DNA of 64,000 nucleotides from Xenoacremonium recifei (lineage: Eukaryota; Ascomycota; Sordariomycetes; Hypocreales; Nectriaceae). The DNA is taken from NCBI GenBank assembly GCA_012184525.1, contig WOFQ01000019.1:372001-436000 (forward strand), written 5' to 3'. Below, piece after piece: positions 49,834 through 60,960 of the stretch; positions within the stretch are counted from its first letter, which is position 1, and each line of letters opens with the position of its first letter. The notes beneath the pieces were generated by a model. It saw only the letters and a program-made list of their open reading frames with translations. It was not told the DNA's origin and ran no database searches. A program made the translations under genes and the position numbers.

Positions 49834-50824
49834 TTAACCCTGGCGGGGAGCTTCCTTGGCCTCAACAGCGGCCTCCTCACCCATGGAGGTGAGAATGACG
49901 ACGTCTAAAAGGGAGTAAGGGTCAGCCCCACCGAATATTTTATTGCAGACATCTCAATCTGCAGGTCGGAAAGACAAGGAGGGAGGGGCAGGGCAGGGGA
50001 GGGGCGTGACTTACTGGTGTCCTTCTCCTCCGTCTTGAAAAGCTTGGTAATCTTGTCACCGATCTCGCCATCAGGCATGCGGACATCGTCCTTGAGGTCA
50101 CCGTCATCGTTCATGAGGGAGAGGAAGCCATCGTCAGAGATGTCGATCTATTGAGTGTTAATGGATTTTCGTCTCGTTTCGTCTCGTGTCGTGTCGACGC
50201 TGAGCACAGTCCCCGGCAGACAGGGCAGCCAGCGCAGGGCAGCGCAGAGCGGGGCAGACAAGCCAAACAAAACTAGGGTTCACCCACCAGCTGGAACTCG
50301 CGGCGAGAGACGTTGGGGACGTCCATGTTGTGAGTAGAGGGGCAGAGATCCTCGTACTTCTTGCCGGTGAAGATGTCGAGAGCGACAAGATGGACCTTGG
50401 CGTGACCGTGCTTGCCGGTCTTGGAGGTGGACATGTCGACAATCTTGCAAGGACGGCCCTTGATCACGACGAACCCGTTCTTTCGCAGAGCAGAGCACTG
50501 CATGGGGAAAGTGAGGGAGGCGCCGGCATCGGCCGACTCGAAGGTGTGATCATGCTGCAAAGGCGACAATTAGCTCGAGCTGGACACGATGAAGCTTGCG
50601 ACGGATGAAGGGGAGATGCGCGAGGGCGCTGGCGATGGGCAGAAGCTGGTGTTTTCGCTCTCGCTGCCCTCTGCCCTTTCTGCGTCGTGGGGCACGAGTC
50701 ACAATGCGGGGTGGGTTTTTTTTGTGCCCGGATAATGGGCGCAAAAAGGGCACGAGCGCGGCGGGGGAGAGGGAGCAGGAAGGCGAGAGGAAGGGGGGGG
50801 GAAGAGACATACCTCTTCAGCCAT
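49834..50824 (-). CDS. Translation factor eIF5A (hypusine-containing)
   Basis: Four exons (50824-50813, 50554-50288, 50147-50015, 49904-49834) encode 160 aa. eIF5A helps the ribosome through poorly reactive peptides and in termination. The loop [12 protein letters not shown] carries the lysine that becomes hypusine, Lys52 here. The N-terminal SH3-like barrel ([20 protein letters not shown]) and the C-terminal OB-fold ([14 protein letters not shown]) are complete. Exon 1 codes only for MAEE and is followed by a 258-nt intron, the longest intron in the window apart from a possible one near 61.2 kb. Long leader-proximal introns are common in highly expressed fungal translation genes. The start is fixed by the single ATG before the GTATGT donor. 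Confidence 0.95.
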
Positions 50825-52323
50825 TTTGACGGGTTGCAAGAAATGATGGGATCTGTCGACAAGGAAGAGAGAGAGGGAGCGATAATTTGCAGCGGAACGA
50901 AGATTGGTGGTCGGGGGATGGAGAGGAGAAAAGAAGGGAAAGGGCCAAAGCCGGGAGGAAGATGGAGGGGGGCAAAAGAAAAAGGCAGTGAGCGCCGCCG
51001 CCGCAGGGCCAGGCCAGGCCTGTTAGCGGAGGCCAGTTAGGCCAGTTGACCCCGTCGGCGAGCAGCGTCCAGTGGAGGGCAAGGCCTGAGAGGTGGACGG
51101 GAATTTTTTTCTCGCCGCTGTGATTGGGCCCGGCGAGGGGCAGCTGGAGCCTGCTGGAGGGGCTGTTAGCGGTCTCTGCCGAATTGCCTTAGCAATGGGT
51201 GGAAATGGAACTTGCCCTGCCAGAGCTGTCTGTCTGAGATCCCATCGCGACGGCGGCCATCTAATTGCCTGGCAGTGTTTTTTTTTCGGTGGTCTGGGCG
51301 CCTGACAGGCCCTCCAGTGACCAGTCAGCGGCCCGAGCTATTCCCAGCCGGGCATCTTGCTCCCTGCGTGATGCCTCCATGATCTCGAGCACGGACAGAT
51401 GCGATGCTGCCCCTCTTCTCGTTGCGGCGCGTTCACAAGACGGCAGTTGAGTTGAGTTCAGGAACAAGCAATTGGAACCATTGACGAGCTGGGCGACTCG
51501 CCGAACGACTCCTAGTGAAGCTTTCCCTTTGCACGGCAAACAGACAGGCAGATGCTTCATCAACACCACATGGGATCGTCATTTCAGAGAGGGGCTCGCT
51601 GTCTGTCTTCCCGACGGATGGACTCTCTGCAACGCGCTGGACATGCCATACGTCCATCCCGTCCCGAATCCCTGCGTCCGAGAACATCCATTGCAACATG
51701 ACCAGCATCCGGCTGCATGCCTCGCCTTACATAGCGCTGACTATGCCGGGCCCGGCTTCGTTTGTGCACGACATACTGTTTCAAGGTGCCGAGCTGTGGC
51801 GCCGCTGGCTGGTTGCCGTCCAGTCACTGGCCGGGCTGTGGCGCCCAACAATGCAACTCGTGTGTCTATTTGCTATTCCGGGGTTGTTTTGACCCGACCT
51901 GCATAGGTTTTCTCCTGCTGCTGCTCAAGCCCTGCCCGCTATTACCCTACCTTACCTTACCCTACCTGCTGCTGTTAGAGAAAGCCCAGGGCCCGCTGAG
52001 CGACGGACGGGAAGCTCCACCAGATCCAATCCCAGATTCCCATGGCCTGACTGCTAGCAAACCCTCGCCGAGCCTCACCGAGACTCTAGCCAATCATGTG
52101 CGGCTCGACGTCTGCTCACCGAGAAACCTTACGTAGCCTGGCCTTGCTCCCGCGAGCTGGTCCAGGCCCTGAAGCTGACGGCCGTCCAGCCCATGCTTCA
52201 TTCAGCTTCGCCACGACTTGCTCTTTTGCTCACTCGCCCTCTGTCATGTTGGCGCAACCTCCTCCGCAGCTACTCCGATAATCATCTCCGACTTCTCCCT
52301 GCCCTGCCTCTCCCTCCTCCGCC
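50825..52323. other. Divergent intergenic region of about 1.5 kb
   Basis: Shared 5' region of eIF5A (-) and Vps52 (+). It is purine-rich on the plus strand next to eIF5A, meaning a CT-rich leader on the eIF5A sense strand. A TACCTTACCTTACCCTACC repeat lies near 51949-51968. No gene is seen. Confidence 0.5.
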
Positions 52324-54438
52324 ATGTGGCTCGATCGTCTGGCTGGCGGTCCAGCGACGGCCTCTGGCAACTCAACCCCCCAGCCCGGCAGCAGACCGTA
52401 TTCGCCTGTCCCTCGGAGGACCTCCAGCAATCTCAGCCCATACGTCACTTCGCAACGCGGAGGACCATCGCCGAGGGGATCTCAGCTCTCGCTCATCTCC
52501 AACGACTCGTCATCGTCGCTGCTCTCGTCCGCGCGCAAGCCCAATGGCTCCGGGCTGAAGCAGTCGTCCACCGTCGATCCTGTCTCCGACTCTCTCGAGG
52601 TGCTGGAGAAGCTTCTGGCGACAATTTCCGACAAGAATGCTCCTCAGACAAAGCAAAAACCCATAATAACAGAGGAGGATCTTGATTTCGAGGTCGACTT
52701 CGGCGATTTGTCCCTGAAGGAGCTCGCGGCGGCCGAAGCCCCTGAAACCGTCACACCCACCACTCCGAGGCCACAGACGGCAGAAGAGAGTATGCTCCCT
52801 GCCCTTATAATTCCACGACAATTGCTAAAGCTTTGATTTTTAGGCGATAAAGAACGAACGAAGCTCGAAGACCTCCATCGCTCAATAGCAGCATGCGACG
52901 ATGTCCTCAACTCGGTCGAGATTAACCTCACAAGCTTCCGCAACGACCTGGCGGCCGTGTCCGCAGATATAGAAACTCTACAAGCTCGCTCAACGGCACT
53001 AAATAGGAGACTAGAGAACCGCAAAGGCGTGGAAAAGGCCCTGGGCCCGTTGGTCGAGGACCTGAGTCTGTCGCCAGAGGTCATAAGTAAGATCTCCGAG
53101 GGCCATATCGATGAGACATGGACCAAGATGTTGGCCGAGCTGGATCGGAGGCATGTCGCTCTCAAGAGGCGAACCAGCTCACGCCCAAACAAGGCTTCTG
53201 AAGACCTGGGCCCGCTGCTAGAGAAACTCACTCTGAAGGTAAGGCTGGATAAGACTGAAGCCGACTTATACTGCTACTGACAGACATTCAAGGCCATTGA
53301 ACGCATCCGCGACTTTCTCGTGGCCCAGATCAAGGCCCTGCGATCCCCCCATATCAACGCCCAAATCATCCAACAACAAAACTTCCTGCGCTTCAAGGAC
53401 CTCTTCCTCTTCCTCCACAAGCACCACCCGACCCTCGCCGACGAGATCTCGCTGGCCTACCAGAACACCATGCGCTGGTACTACCTCAACCAGTTCACCC
53501 GCTACGAGAAGGCCCTCGGCAAGATTAAGCTGCAGATCCTCGATAAGAACGACACTCTAGGCCACGAGGACGTCTCGCGCAAGGCCACCGTGCTCTCGAG
53601 CTCGCGCGCCCCCGGTGCTCCCCACGATGCCTTCAACCTCGGCCGCCGCATTGATCTGTTGCGCACCACCAACCAGTCCGCCATGTCGTCGTATCTCGCC
53701 GAGGAGGACCAGTCGACGCACTACCTCGAGGTGCCCTTCCGCAACTTCAACCTGGCGCTCATCGACAACGCCACCGCCGAGTACACCTTCCTGGCCACCT
53801 TCTTCGCGCCCGCGCTCTCCTACGCCACCATCGCCAAGAACTTCAACTACATCTTCGAGCCCGTCTTCGAGCTGGGCCGCGCCCTCACCAAGACCCTCGT
53901 CGCCGAGTCCTACGACGCCCTCGGCGCGCTGCTCTGCATCCGCCTGAACCAGCACTTCGCCTTCGAGCTGCAGCGCCGCAAGGTGCCCGCCGTCGACGGC
54001 TACATCAACGCCACCAACATGCTGCTCTGGCCGCGCCTGCAGCTCATCATGGACCGCCACTGCGAATCCGTCCGCGCGCTGACCAACGCCCTCCCCGCGC
54101 AGCGCAAGCCTGCCACCGCCGATGCCGCGCGCATGTCCGCCGCACCCCAGGTCGCTACCCAGCGCTTCGCCCAGCTGCTGCACGGCTTCCTGGCCCTGAG
54201 CGCCGACGCCGGCGACGACGAGCCTGTGGTCACCAGCGTGGGCCGGCTGCGCTCCGAGGTCGAGGCCTTCTTGACGCGGGTTGCGCAGGGCTTCGGGGAT
54301 AAGCGCAAGAGCGAGCGCTTCTTGTACAACAATTACTCGCTTATCCTGACCATCATCAGCGATTCGACGGGGAAAATGGCCGAGGAGCAGCAGGCGCACT
54401 TTGAGAGCCTGAAGACGGCCTTCCAGGAGGGGTCATAG
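52324..54438 (+). CDS. vps52: GARP tethering complex subunit Vps52
   Basis: Three exons (52324-52789, 52844-53238, 53284-54438) encode 671 aa. Vps52 is part of the GARP complex at the trans-Golgi, which tethers vesicles returning from endosomes. After a Ser/Pro-rich N-terminal region comes the conserved coiled-coil part (EDLHRSIAACDDVLNSVEIN, then ALNRRLENRKGVEKALG). The Vps52/Sac2 core starts at FLVAQIKALRSPHINAQIIQ and runs through FKDLFLFLHKHHPTLADEIS and NTMRWYYLNQFTRYE. The C-terminal half is helical (RFLYNNYSLILTIISD). The second intron is only 45 nt. It is convergent with a Rab GAP gene, another membrane-traffic component. Confidence 0.9.
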
Positions 54439-54826
54439 GGGAGAGGTGGCCTGGCGGTTGTGTGATGAAAAGGGGTTGGGATAAAGGGTGCCTTGCTGTG
54501 CCTGTTAATGGATTCTACGGGTGAAAGTAATTTGTGCCTGGGACTGCAATGCTAGTCTAAAGTTTGTGGCAATGGTTTCAGTACGGCGTCTAGGTGAAGA
54601 TGATGGTTCTATACAGCTCGCTATGTAGCATATCCTTTTTCGATAGAGGGCGTATCCTTCAGACATGTGCCCTTCGGCTTGTAAATGGAAACAAAGAACA
54701 AATGCAAGCGTTGCCAGATTCTACAATGTACGCCAAATACCCCTTTCCTATCCCGAACTTTTTTCCAGCAGAGTCCCAACCCCAAAGTATTTCTTTCCAT
54801 ATCCATACAAACGTCTACAAGAACAG
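54439..54826. other. Convergent 3' region
   Basis: 3' flanks of vps52 and the TBC gene. T-rich; nothing else is seen. Confidence 0.5.
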
Positions 54827-56248
54827 TCAGGCAAAGAATGCCTTGATATGGCCTAGGAGCGTGGGGTGTCGGCGAAGGTAGACAGCCATCACAGCGACAG
54901 CAACGGCGACACCAATGGCCTTGGCTGGTCTGCGGTAGGTCCAGAGGGCCAGCTTGATCCTATCCTGGAACTCGGTCCATTTGAGCTCCTTGACCTGTTT
55001 CTGGAAGTGTTCCGCCCCTTCCTCCATCGTCTGTTTTGCGCAGGCCTCGACATCTCGGGCTGTCTTGAGACTGCTGGAGCTGGATATACGGCTCCATGAT
55101 GGTAGAGACTCGGGCGGGACACGCTCGAATAAGTGGACTGATCTCACGATGAGCTGGTCAAGGTTCATCTTTCGCGGAACTTTTCCGAGAACAACGTGGA
55201 GCATGTCGGGCTCATCGATTTCGAAGATCTCGTCTCGGCGATCAAGAATGATCTGAGTGAACATGTAGATACTAAATACAGGTTCACGTGCCAGAAACAC
55301 ATCGAATAGCCGAGCGATGTCGTGATAACTCTCGATGTTGTGTGCATACATGGTCAGCGTGCCCGCCAGGGCGTAGAAAGGTTCAACACCTGCAAGGTGT
55401 CGTCGCAACTCAGGATCAGCTGCCGCAAGAATGTCCGGCAGCAGTCTCAACTGAGCCGTCGTGGGTCCAAAACTTGGGAGCATGAAATCCCGAATCCTCA
55501 ACACTGAGAGGCGCGCAACCACTCGGGCTCGCCATTCTGGCTCCAGGACCAAGAGGAAGACTTGACAAATGTCATGATAGCCTTGGAAGTAGCATAGAAA
55601 AGGATACCTGCGAAGAACTTCGTTGATGAGGGCAGATAGCTCGGCTTTGCGCTGATCCAGTTGCGCATCCGACTGATCTGTGGGACGGCCCATTAGTTAC
55701 ATTGAATCTGCATTAGACTTGCGGGAACGTACTGTTTGGATAGTAGATAAATGACCGGTTGACGTCAAGTTGGACTTGGTCTTGATCTGGATGAGGTGGA
55801 AGCTCTTTCCAGTCGCCAGACTCGGCTTGTGATTGGGATTCGGGGGGCGTCGGGTTGTCTCCGATTGCACTGCCTTTAGCATCGGTGAGAGCATCACCAC
55901 CATCGCTTAGAGGCTGGAGTCCGAGCAAGATCGGCCCTGCGATAGGAGAGGTCATGTAAGCGACGGGGCTGATCGGAGCCGGGGGAGGGAACTGCTAAGG
56001 CTAGACATACAGGCTTGCCTCCGCAATTCGTCGGTTAGGAAGCCACCTTGAGCATCGGCCAGTGACCTGAGCCGTCCGATGTCCTTCCATTTGCACGCAT
56101 CTAGAATATCAGCCGTCTTTTGTTTGGACCATGTGTCGTCAATGGGGTTATCATGACCCTGGCTGATGTTGCTAGTGCTGGAAGTGGTGCGACTGCTGAC
56201 GAGGTCGGCAGGGCGAGATCCGGCGGTCTCGTCTTGCGGAGAATCCAT
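54827..56248 (-). CDS. TBC-domain Rab GTPase-activating protein (TBC1D20/Gyp8 type)
   Basis: Three exons (56248-56011, 55936-55733, 55677-54827) give 430 aa starting MDSPQDETAG; an in-frame Met six codons upstream (56266) is an alternative. TBC proteins speed GTP hydrolysis by Rabs using an Arg and a Gln finger. Both are present: VQLDVNRSF carries the Arg of the IxxDxxR motif, and FLCYFQGYHDI carries the Gln. The first splice joins RRQA to WPILLG, restoring the Trp typical of TBC starts. A hydrophobic segment near the C-terminus (AIGVAVAVAVMAVYL) predicts a tail anchor, the feature that links it to TBC1D20/Gyp8, which act on Rab1/Ypt1 at the ER. Confidence 0.9.
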
Positions 56249-59200
56249 GATGGCTGTGAGGAGCAACGAACTGAGCTGAGCCTCGCACAGATCTGCTTCT
56301 GAGGGGAAGGTGGTGAACGAGGCCTCTCATGTCATGGTCATGAAAAGGGGTGCAGGCACGAGCCCAGGAGCCACGGGGCAGGCCGTGCGTTGTCTGCGCT
56401 GTCAAAGAGGAGCAAGTAGCAATGGGGAATCGGTCAAAATGACGATCAAGACGATACGAAACGACATCTAGCTGCAGCAAAAGGGCCGTTCAATGGTGAT
56501 GGCTGCCACGCTGTGGATTGGAAGACAGGTGGTTGATGGTGGAGGAATACGGAGTACGTCTTCTTTAGCTGCATCGCGGAAGCTGCCCAGGCCTGAAGGG
56601 TTGATCCTTGCCTGGCTGAGCCTGCAGGAGCTCCATGACGGGTGTCTCACCTTCCCACTTTCCAGTGACAGCAGTGCCTGGAGGAAGGTACGTACCGTCG
56701 TTACCGACCGCACCTGCCTCCCGTCCCGTCCCAACCCTCTGTCTTGGTCGCAAAAGCAAGGTGCAAAACCTCCATCGATATTGGTCGGCTGAAATTTAGA
56801 ACCCTCCTTCACTAACACGCCCTATGCCTTGTGACGAGGACTTTTTTTTTTCCGCTTCGCCCTACAGGGCCCTATCACGTTGTTACAGCCAACAAGCGAA
56901 AGCTCAAGCATGTCTCACTCCGCCTTCAGCTGGGACTGTTGTTTCGCAAACAAATCGCGTCGGTAGGCCATCCTGGTAGGCTCCGCTTGGGATCTGGCAC
57001 ACCAGAGGACGCTGTGCCGGACATCTGTTCACAACTCCAATGATCCAGGGCAAACATACAGAAGACGGCCTCGCTTCCCAGAGTAACAGCGAGGTGGACC
57101 CCCCACGTCACCGACGTTCATGTATACGGACACCTCAGGCGAGTCTGGGTCTGGAACCTCGAAGGAGCGTCGGGGAAGAAGTACCGAACCATGACCTACG
57201 TGACCTGGTTGGGCCTCCCGTCTTCCCCATGGTTGGTCCATGAAGCCATGCACCTCCTGGCAAGGCTCTCGATGGCGCTGGCTGACCTGTCACCTGGAGA
57301 TCACGGCTAACGCCGCCTTCAGCTTGACCGATCCTACCGCCCGAAGGCAGCATCTTTCGACGACTGACGAATATCTTCACGGCCTTCGGCATTTGGGCTG
57401 CCTTGAAATGTACAAATTAGGGGGTCCAGAGTGATCCATAACTCACAGACCGTGGAGCCCGCTATGACAATGCTCCTTCATGCTATCATCCGGGTTCCCC
57501 TCCTTGAAGACAAACGGGACGACTTGGCAGGCAAGCAGGATAAGCATGGGCAGACATGAAGGAGCTCCGCTGCAGAGAGATCTCTCAAAGCTCCGCAGCC
57601 AGCGTGTGGGTTGGTTTGGCCGACGGGTTACGGAACAGATCTCGCCTAGTTTCCCCGGCCACCCACTCGTGTCCACTCCCAGAAACGTGGCATCCCATCA
57701 TCAAGATGAGAGCGAGATTCACCCGTCGCTACAGACAGGGTACGTCAACCGACTTCAGCTTCCATCCACCCGGGCCGGCAAAGCACAAAGGTTCTGCGAG
57801 CCTTCTATGGCACCGTTTTAGCGGTGACTTTTTCCTGCGTGTCATTTTGTGGTGGGCAGGGTCTAAGATGCTGAATATGGGGTCTTCCGCCCACGACATC
57901 CTGGGCGTCATCCCAACGGCCAGGTAGGCCCTCTGTGACTCAATAACGGATTACGGGGCAGTGCCATGTGACAACTGGTATCGAACCAACGGTCAGCAAT
58001 CCCTGCTTCGCATATTGTGTTGGTGAACCCGGAGAAACCTACTTCGTTAAGGACAAGGTTAGGAACGAGTGTAGCAAGAGGGACGATGACGACTGATCCG
58101 GCTTAAACCTGTTCAGAAGGGTGCCACGTCCCGTCTCTCTAGATTTCGAGGGACTCGAGAAGGTGGCGGTCAGTCAAGCCAATGTCCGGAATCTCGACTA
58201 AGGAGCCGAATGGGGGTGAAGTCTAGGATGCTGATGACGATATTCCAGTGGGCTTAGCCTGGCTTCTCAGCCCTCAACACCACCTTCACTTAGTCTCTCC
58301 CACTGACCCCCTATCACAAGGAGACGTTAGGACATTCAGCTGTCAAAATGAGCTGAACGCAAAAACTCGCCCGCAAGAAACGGTATTGAGAGGTAACGCA
58401 GTCTGTCTTTCTTAGAATAAGAACTATCGACGACAAACTGATTCATTCAACAGGGGATTGGATGACAAACACATTACAGACTGAAAAGCCCCAGGTTCAC
58501 GGATTGCACTGCTACCCTCGCTTGAGCTTGACTTTTTTCAACCCTTCGTTTCTTTTTCCTTGCCATCCCGCTGCGAATGGAGCTCGACGGGGGTCAAATC
58601 GTATTCGCACTATACAGAGCAGCCATCACACGCCTCAAATCCTTCCATCACAGCCTAACGGCACGCCCGCAAAACCTCGGACTGAGACATCGGCGAAGGA
58701 GAGGAAATTGCCTAGCATTGCGCCTCAGCACACATGCGCGAATCAGCAATATCGGTTTCGAGCCAACATGATCCAGGTCGAAGTTGGACGGACCCGTCGC
58801 TGCGCACAGCCAATGACCAAGTGCTTGGCTTCTGCTCGGGGGTTTCTCCTAGCTGATGGCTACCGCCAGCGCCGCCGTTTGCTGGACGCGTGCTAAGAGG
58901 GTAGCGTCGGGCGTCTAGAATGCAATTCTCTTCTCGATTGTCTCTGGAAGCCCTGCCACGATCCATCAGAAAAGCGTCTACGATGGGGTTCTCGTTAGTT
59001 TTTTGCTGGATCGACAAGGCTACGGACAAAAAGGCTAAAATAACAACGGTCACCCCTGATTCATGGCATGCGGTGTTAGAGCGAGCCTGCTAATTACTGC
59101 TGATGTGCATCTCGGAGCCAGATCGACGTTTTCGAGCATGAATTCATCCATTGCACAGCCCGCCTGCTGCAGTGCTCCCGCCATGTTTCGCTGGTTTAGG

Positions 59201-60205
59201 GCCCAAGCCGTCCGGAGATGATCCAGAGAAGCGGTGCAATGGAGTACGTAAGGCTTGCCGAGTCGTGCAAATAGAGGCGGTCTCTATTTCTAAGTCAGGT
59301 GTTCCAGAGGAAGCGAGAGTGGTTGAAGTATGTATGCTTGGCCCTGGTGAAGGGATTGATGGACGGACGACAAGCTTCCAGGCTTACAGGGGGCAGTCCA
59401 AATAATGCTCATGTGGTTGCAAATTTTGCAGTCTGACGAAGCATGGCGCTCTTCTCATCCCCTCCATCCCGTTTGCCTTACTGCAACATGGTCCAGGTCT
59501 GGAAGTTGCTGGCGTCTTGGACACCATCCATGATGAGTGATCTAAAAGAAGAAAGAAGCCTCAACCATACGGGCGGTGGGCAGCAGTGGTGGATCGCCGC
59601 GTGGGACGGCACCATTGTTGAAGCCGAGGGCATCCTGCGCTAGACAACTGCCAGAAGCCATTTCAGCGCGCTCCGCTAGGCTTGGTGTTGGTCTCTGTCT
59701 CTGGGGGACGTTTGAATAGTGATTACTGAAGGTATGGAGTTGTGCTCGCAGGCGCATTATGGCGTCCATCCCAGAGGCCTCAGGGCATCATTCCACGGGG
59801 CTTCCATTGTCTTCGCACCCCTACCTTACCTACTAGTACAGTCGGCAACCCCTGTAAAGAATCCTGGATTCGCCCCGCGTTGGGAGAGCGGCTGGAACCC
59901 GGACTCACACCTTTTGTTTCTTTTTGTTTCCCCTATTAATTATTTTCCTTTCTTTTTATTTACTCAACGTTTCTTTTCCCGCTGCTTCTAGCCCTTGTCC
60001 GGCTGTCGGCCGGGCTTGAGATCGAGTCCACTGGGCTTCCTGCACTTTGTCAACATCAGGTCCTTTATCGCCGGGAGGTGGAAAGCCGAGCCTGAAAACC
60101 TGGACTGTCCAGGCCAGTCCCCGTCACTGAGCACATCAGGCAGGTGCCGGTGGGTTTTGGGCGTTCAGTAGGGCAGGAGCAGGTCCAATAGTTGACTCAG
60201 GCACT

Positions 60206-60221
60206 CATTCATTCATTCATT
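60206..60221. repeat. (CATT)4 microsatellite
   Basis: Four tandem CATT units in the presumed promoter of the MMS1-like gene. Confidence 0.8.
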
Positions 60222-60292
60222 CAGCCACACCCCCAGCAGCCTAGACCTCCCGTCCTCCAAGGGTGGTCACAGCTTTCGAGGCCAGCCTCAAC

Positions 60293-60315
60293 ATCCATCC
60301 ATCCATCCATCCATC
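60293..60315. repeat. (ATCC)n microsatellite
   Basis: Nearly six tandem ATCC units, 70 bases downstream of the CATT run. Confidence 0.85.
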
Positions 60316-60921
60316 GTCAGAGCAGAGCCAGCTCGGACTGTCCCGTCGCCAGCCAGCAGCCAACCCAACAGGCCTGCACTGCCGTCCCGGATTCTCACAT
60401 CGCCTACTGCAGCACGCGCTGCACGGCGACCCGATCTCCTCCACCGGTCTCGCCATCCGCCGACTTCCTGGCCCGGCCGGTGGATTTGGTTTGCATCATT
60501 TGATTAGGCCCTGGTGCCTTGCCTTGCACAGCGAACCTGGCACTCCGGCCCAGATCTTCTCGCCTCCCGCCTGCTTCCGACGGCCTGCTACATATTTAAC
60601 TACTGTCGTTCCTTAGCCTGTGCTGGCTTGCCGTCGCTCGCTAGCTACGCTCTACAATACTCCCCTGCTCCTTGCTCCCGGCCGACGTGCATTGCCATCG
60701 TGCATCTCCTCGCGGGCTGCATACCGAGACACGGACGGTCGCCCTAAGATGGTCTCCCTCCCCAGTCTCCCCAGTCTAATACCGCATCCCTCGCCAGACT
60801 CGAGACAAGATCCTGGGGTCTTCTCGCGTAAACGACCCTTCCTGCTCCCCTCTTCTCATTCCCTCCTTTGGCCCAGTCAGCTCTTCCGCTCTCCCCCACA
60901 GACGCTCTTTTCGGTGCTGTC

Positions 60922-60960
60922 ATGAAGCTGTCGCCATGGCTTTCCAGAGCAGTGTTCTAA
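60922..60960 (+). promoter_or_regulatory. Upstream ORF overlapping the MMS1-like start codon
   Basis: A 12-codon frame (MKLSPWLSRAVF) begins 14 bases before the main ATG and ends 24 bases after it in another frame. If translated, it would compete with the main start. Confidence 0.45.

Larger units (their letters stand above)
56249..60935. other. Gene-poor stretch of about 4.7 kb
   Basis: This stretch lies between the starts of the TBC gene (-) and the MMS1-like gene (+). I find no frame with protein character on either strand. The longest, at 58462-58896 plus (144 codons), is basic and low in conserved pattern. Present are a (CATT)n run at 60206-60221, an (ATCC)n run at 60293-60315 and CT-rich leader-like DNA from about 60540. 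A tRNA-like GGTTCGATACC box on the minus strand near 57980-57991 lacks matching stems. Confidence 0.5.

Noticed and set aside
57975..58060. A tRNA-like T-loop (GGTTCGATACC) on the minus strand
   Set aside because: The T stem is weak, and I could not find a matching acceptor stem, D arm or anticodon arm at the right distance.
58462..58896. A 144-codon plus-strand frame in the gene-poor stretch
   Set aside because: Basic, irregular composition and no conserved pattern. It remains unsupported without transcript data.
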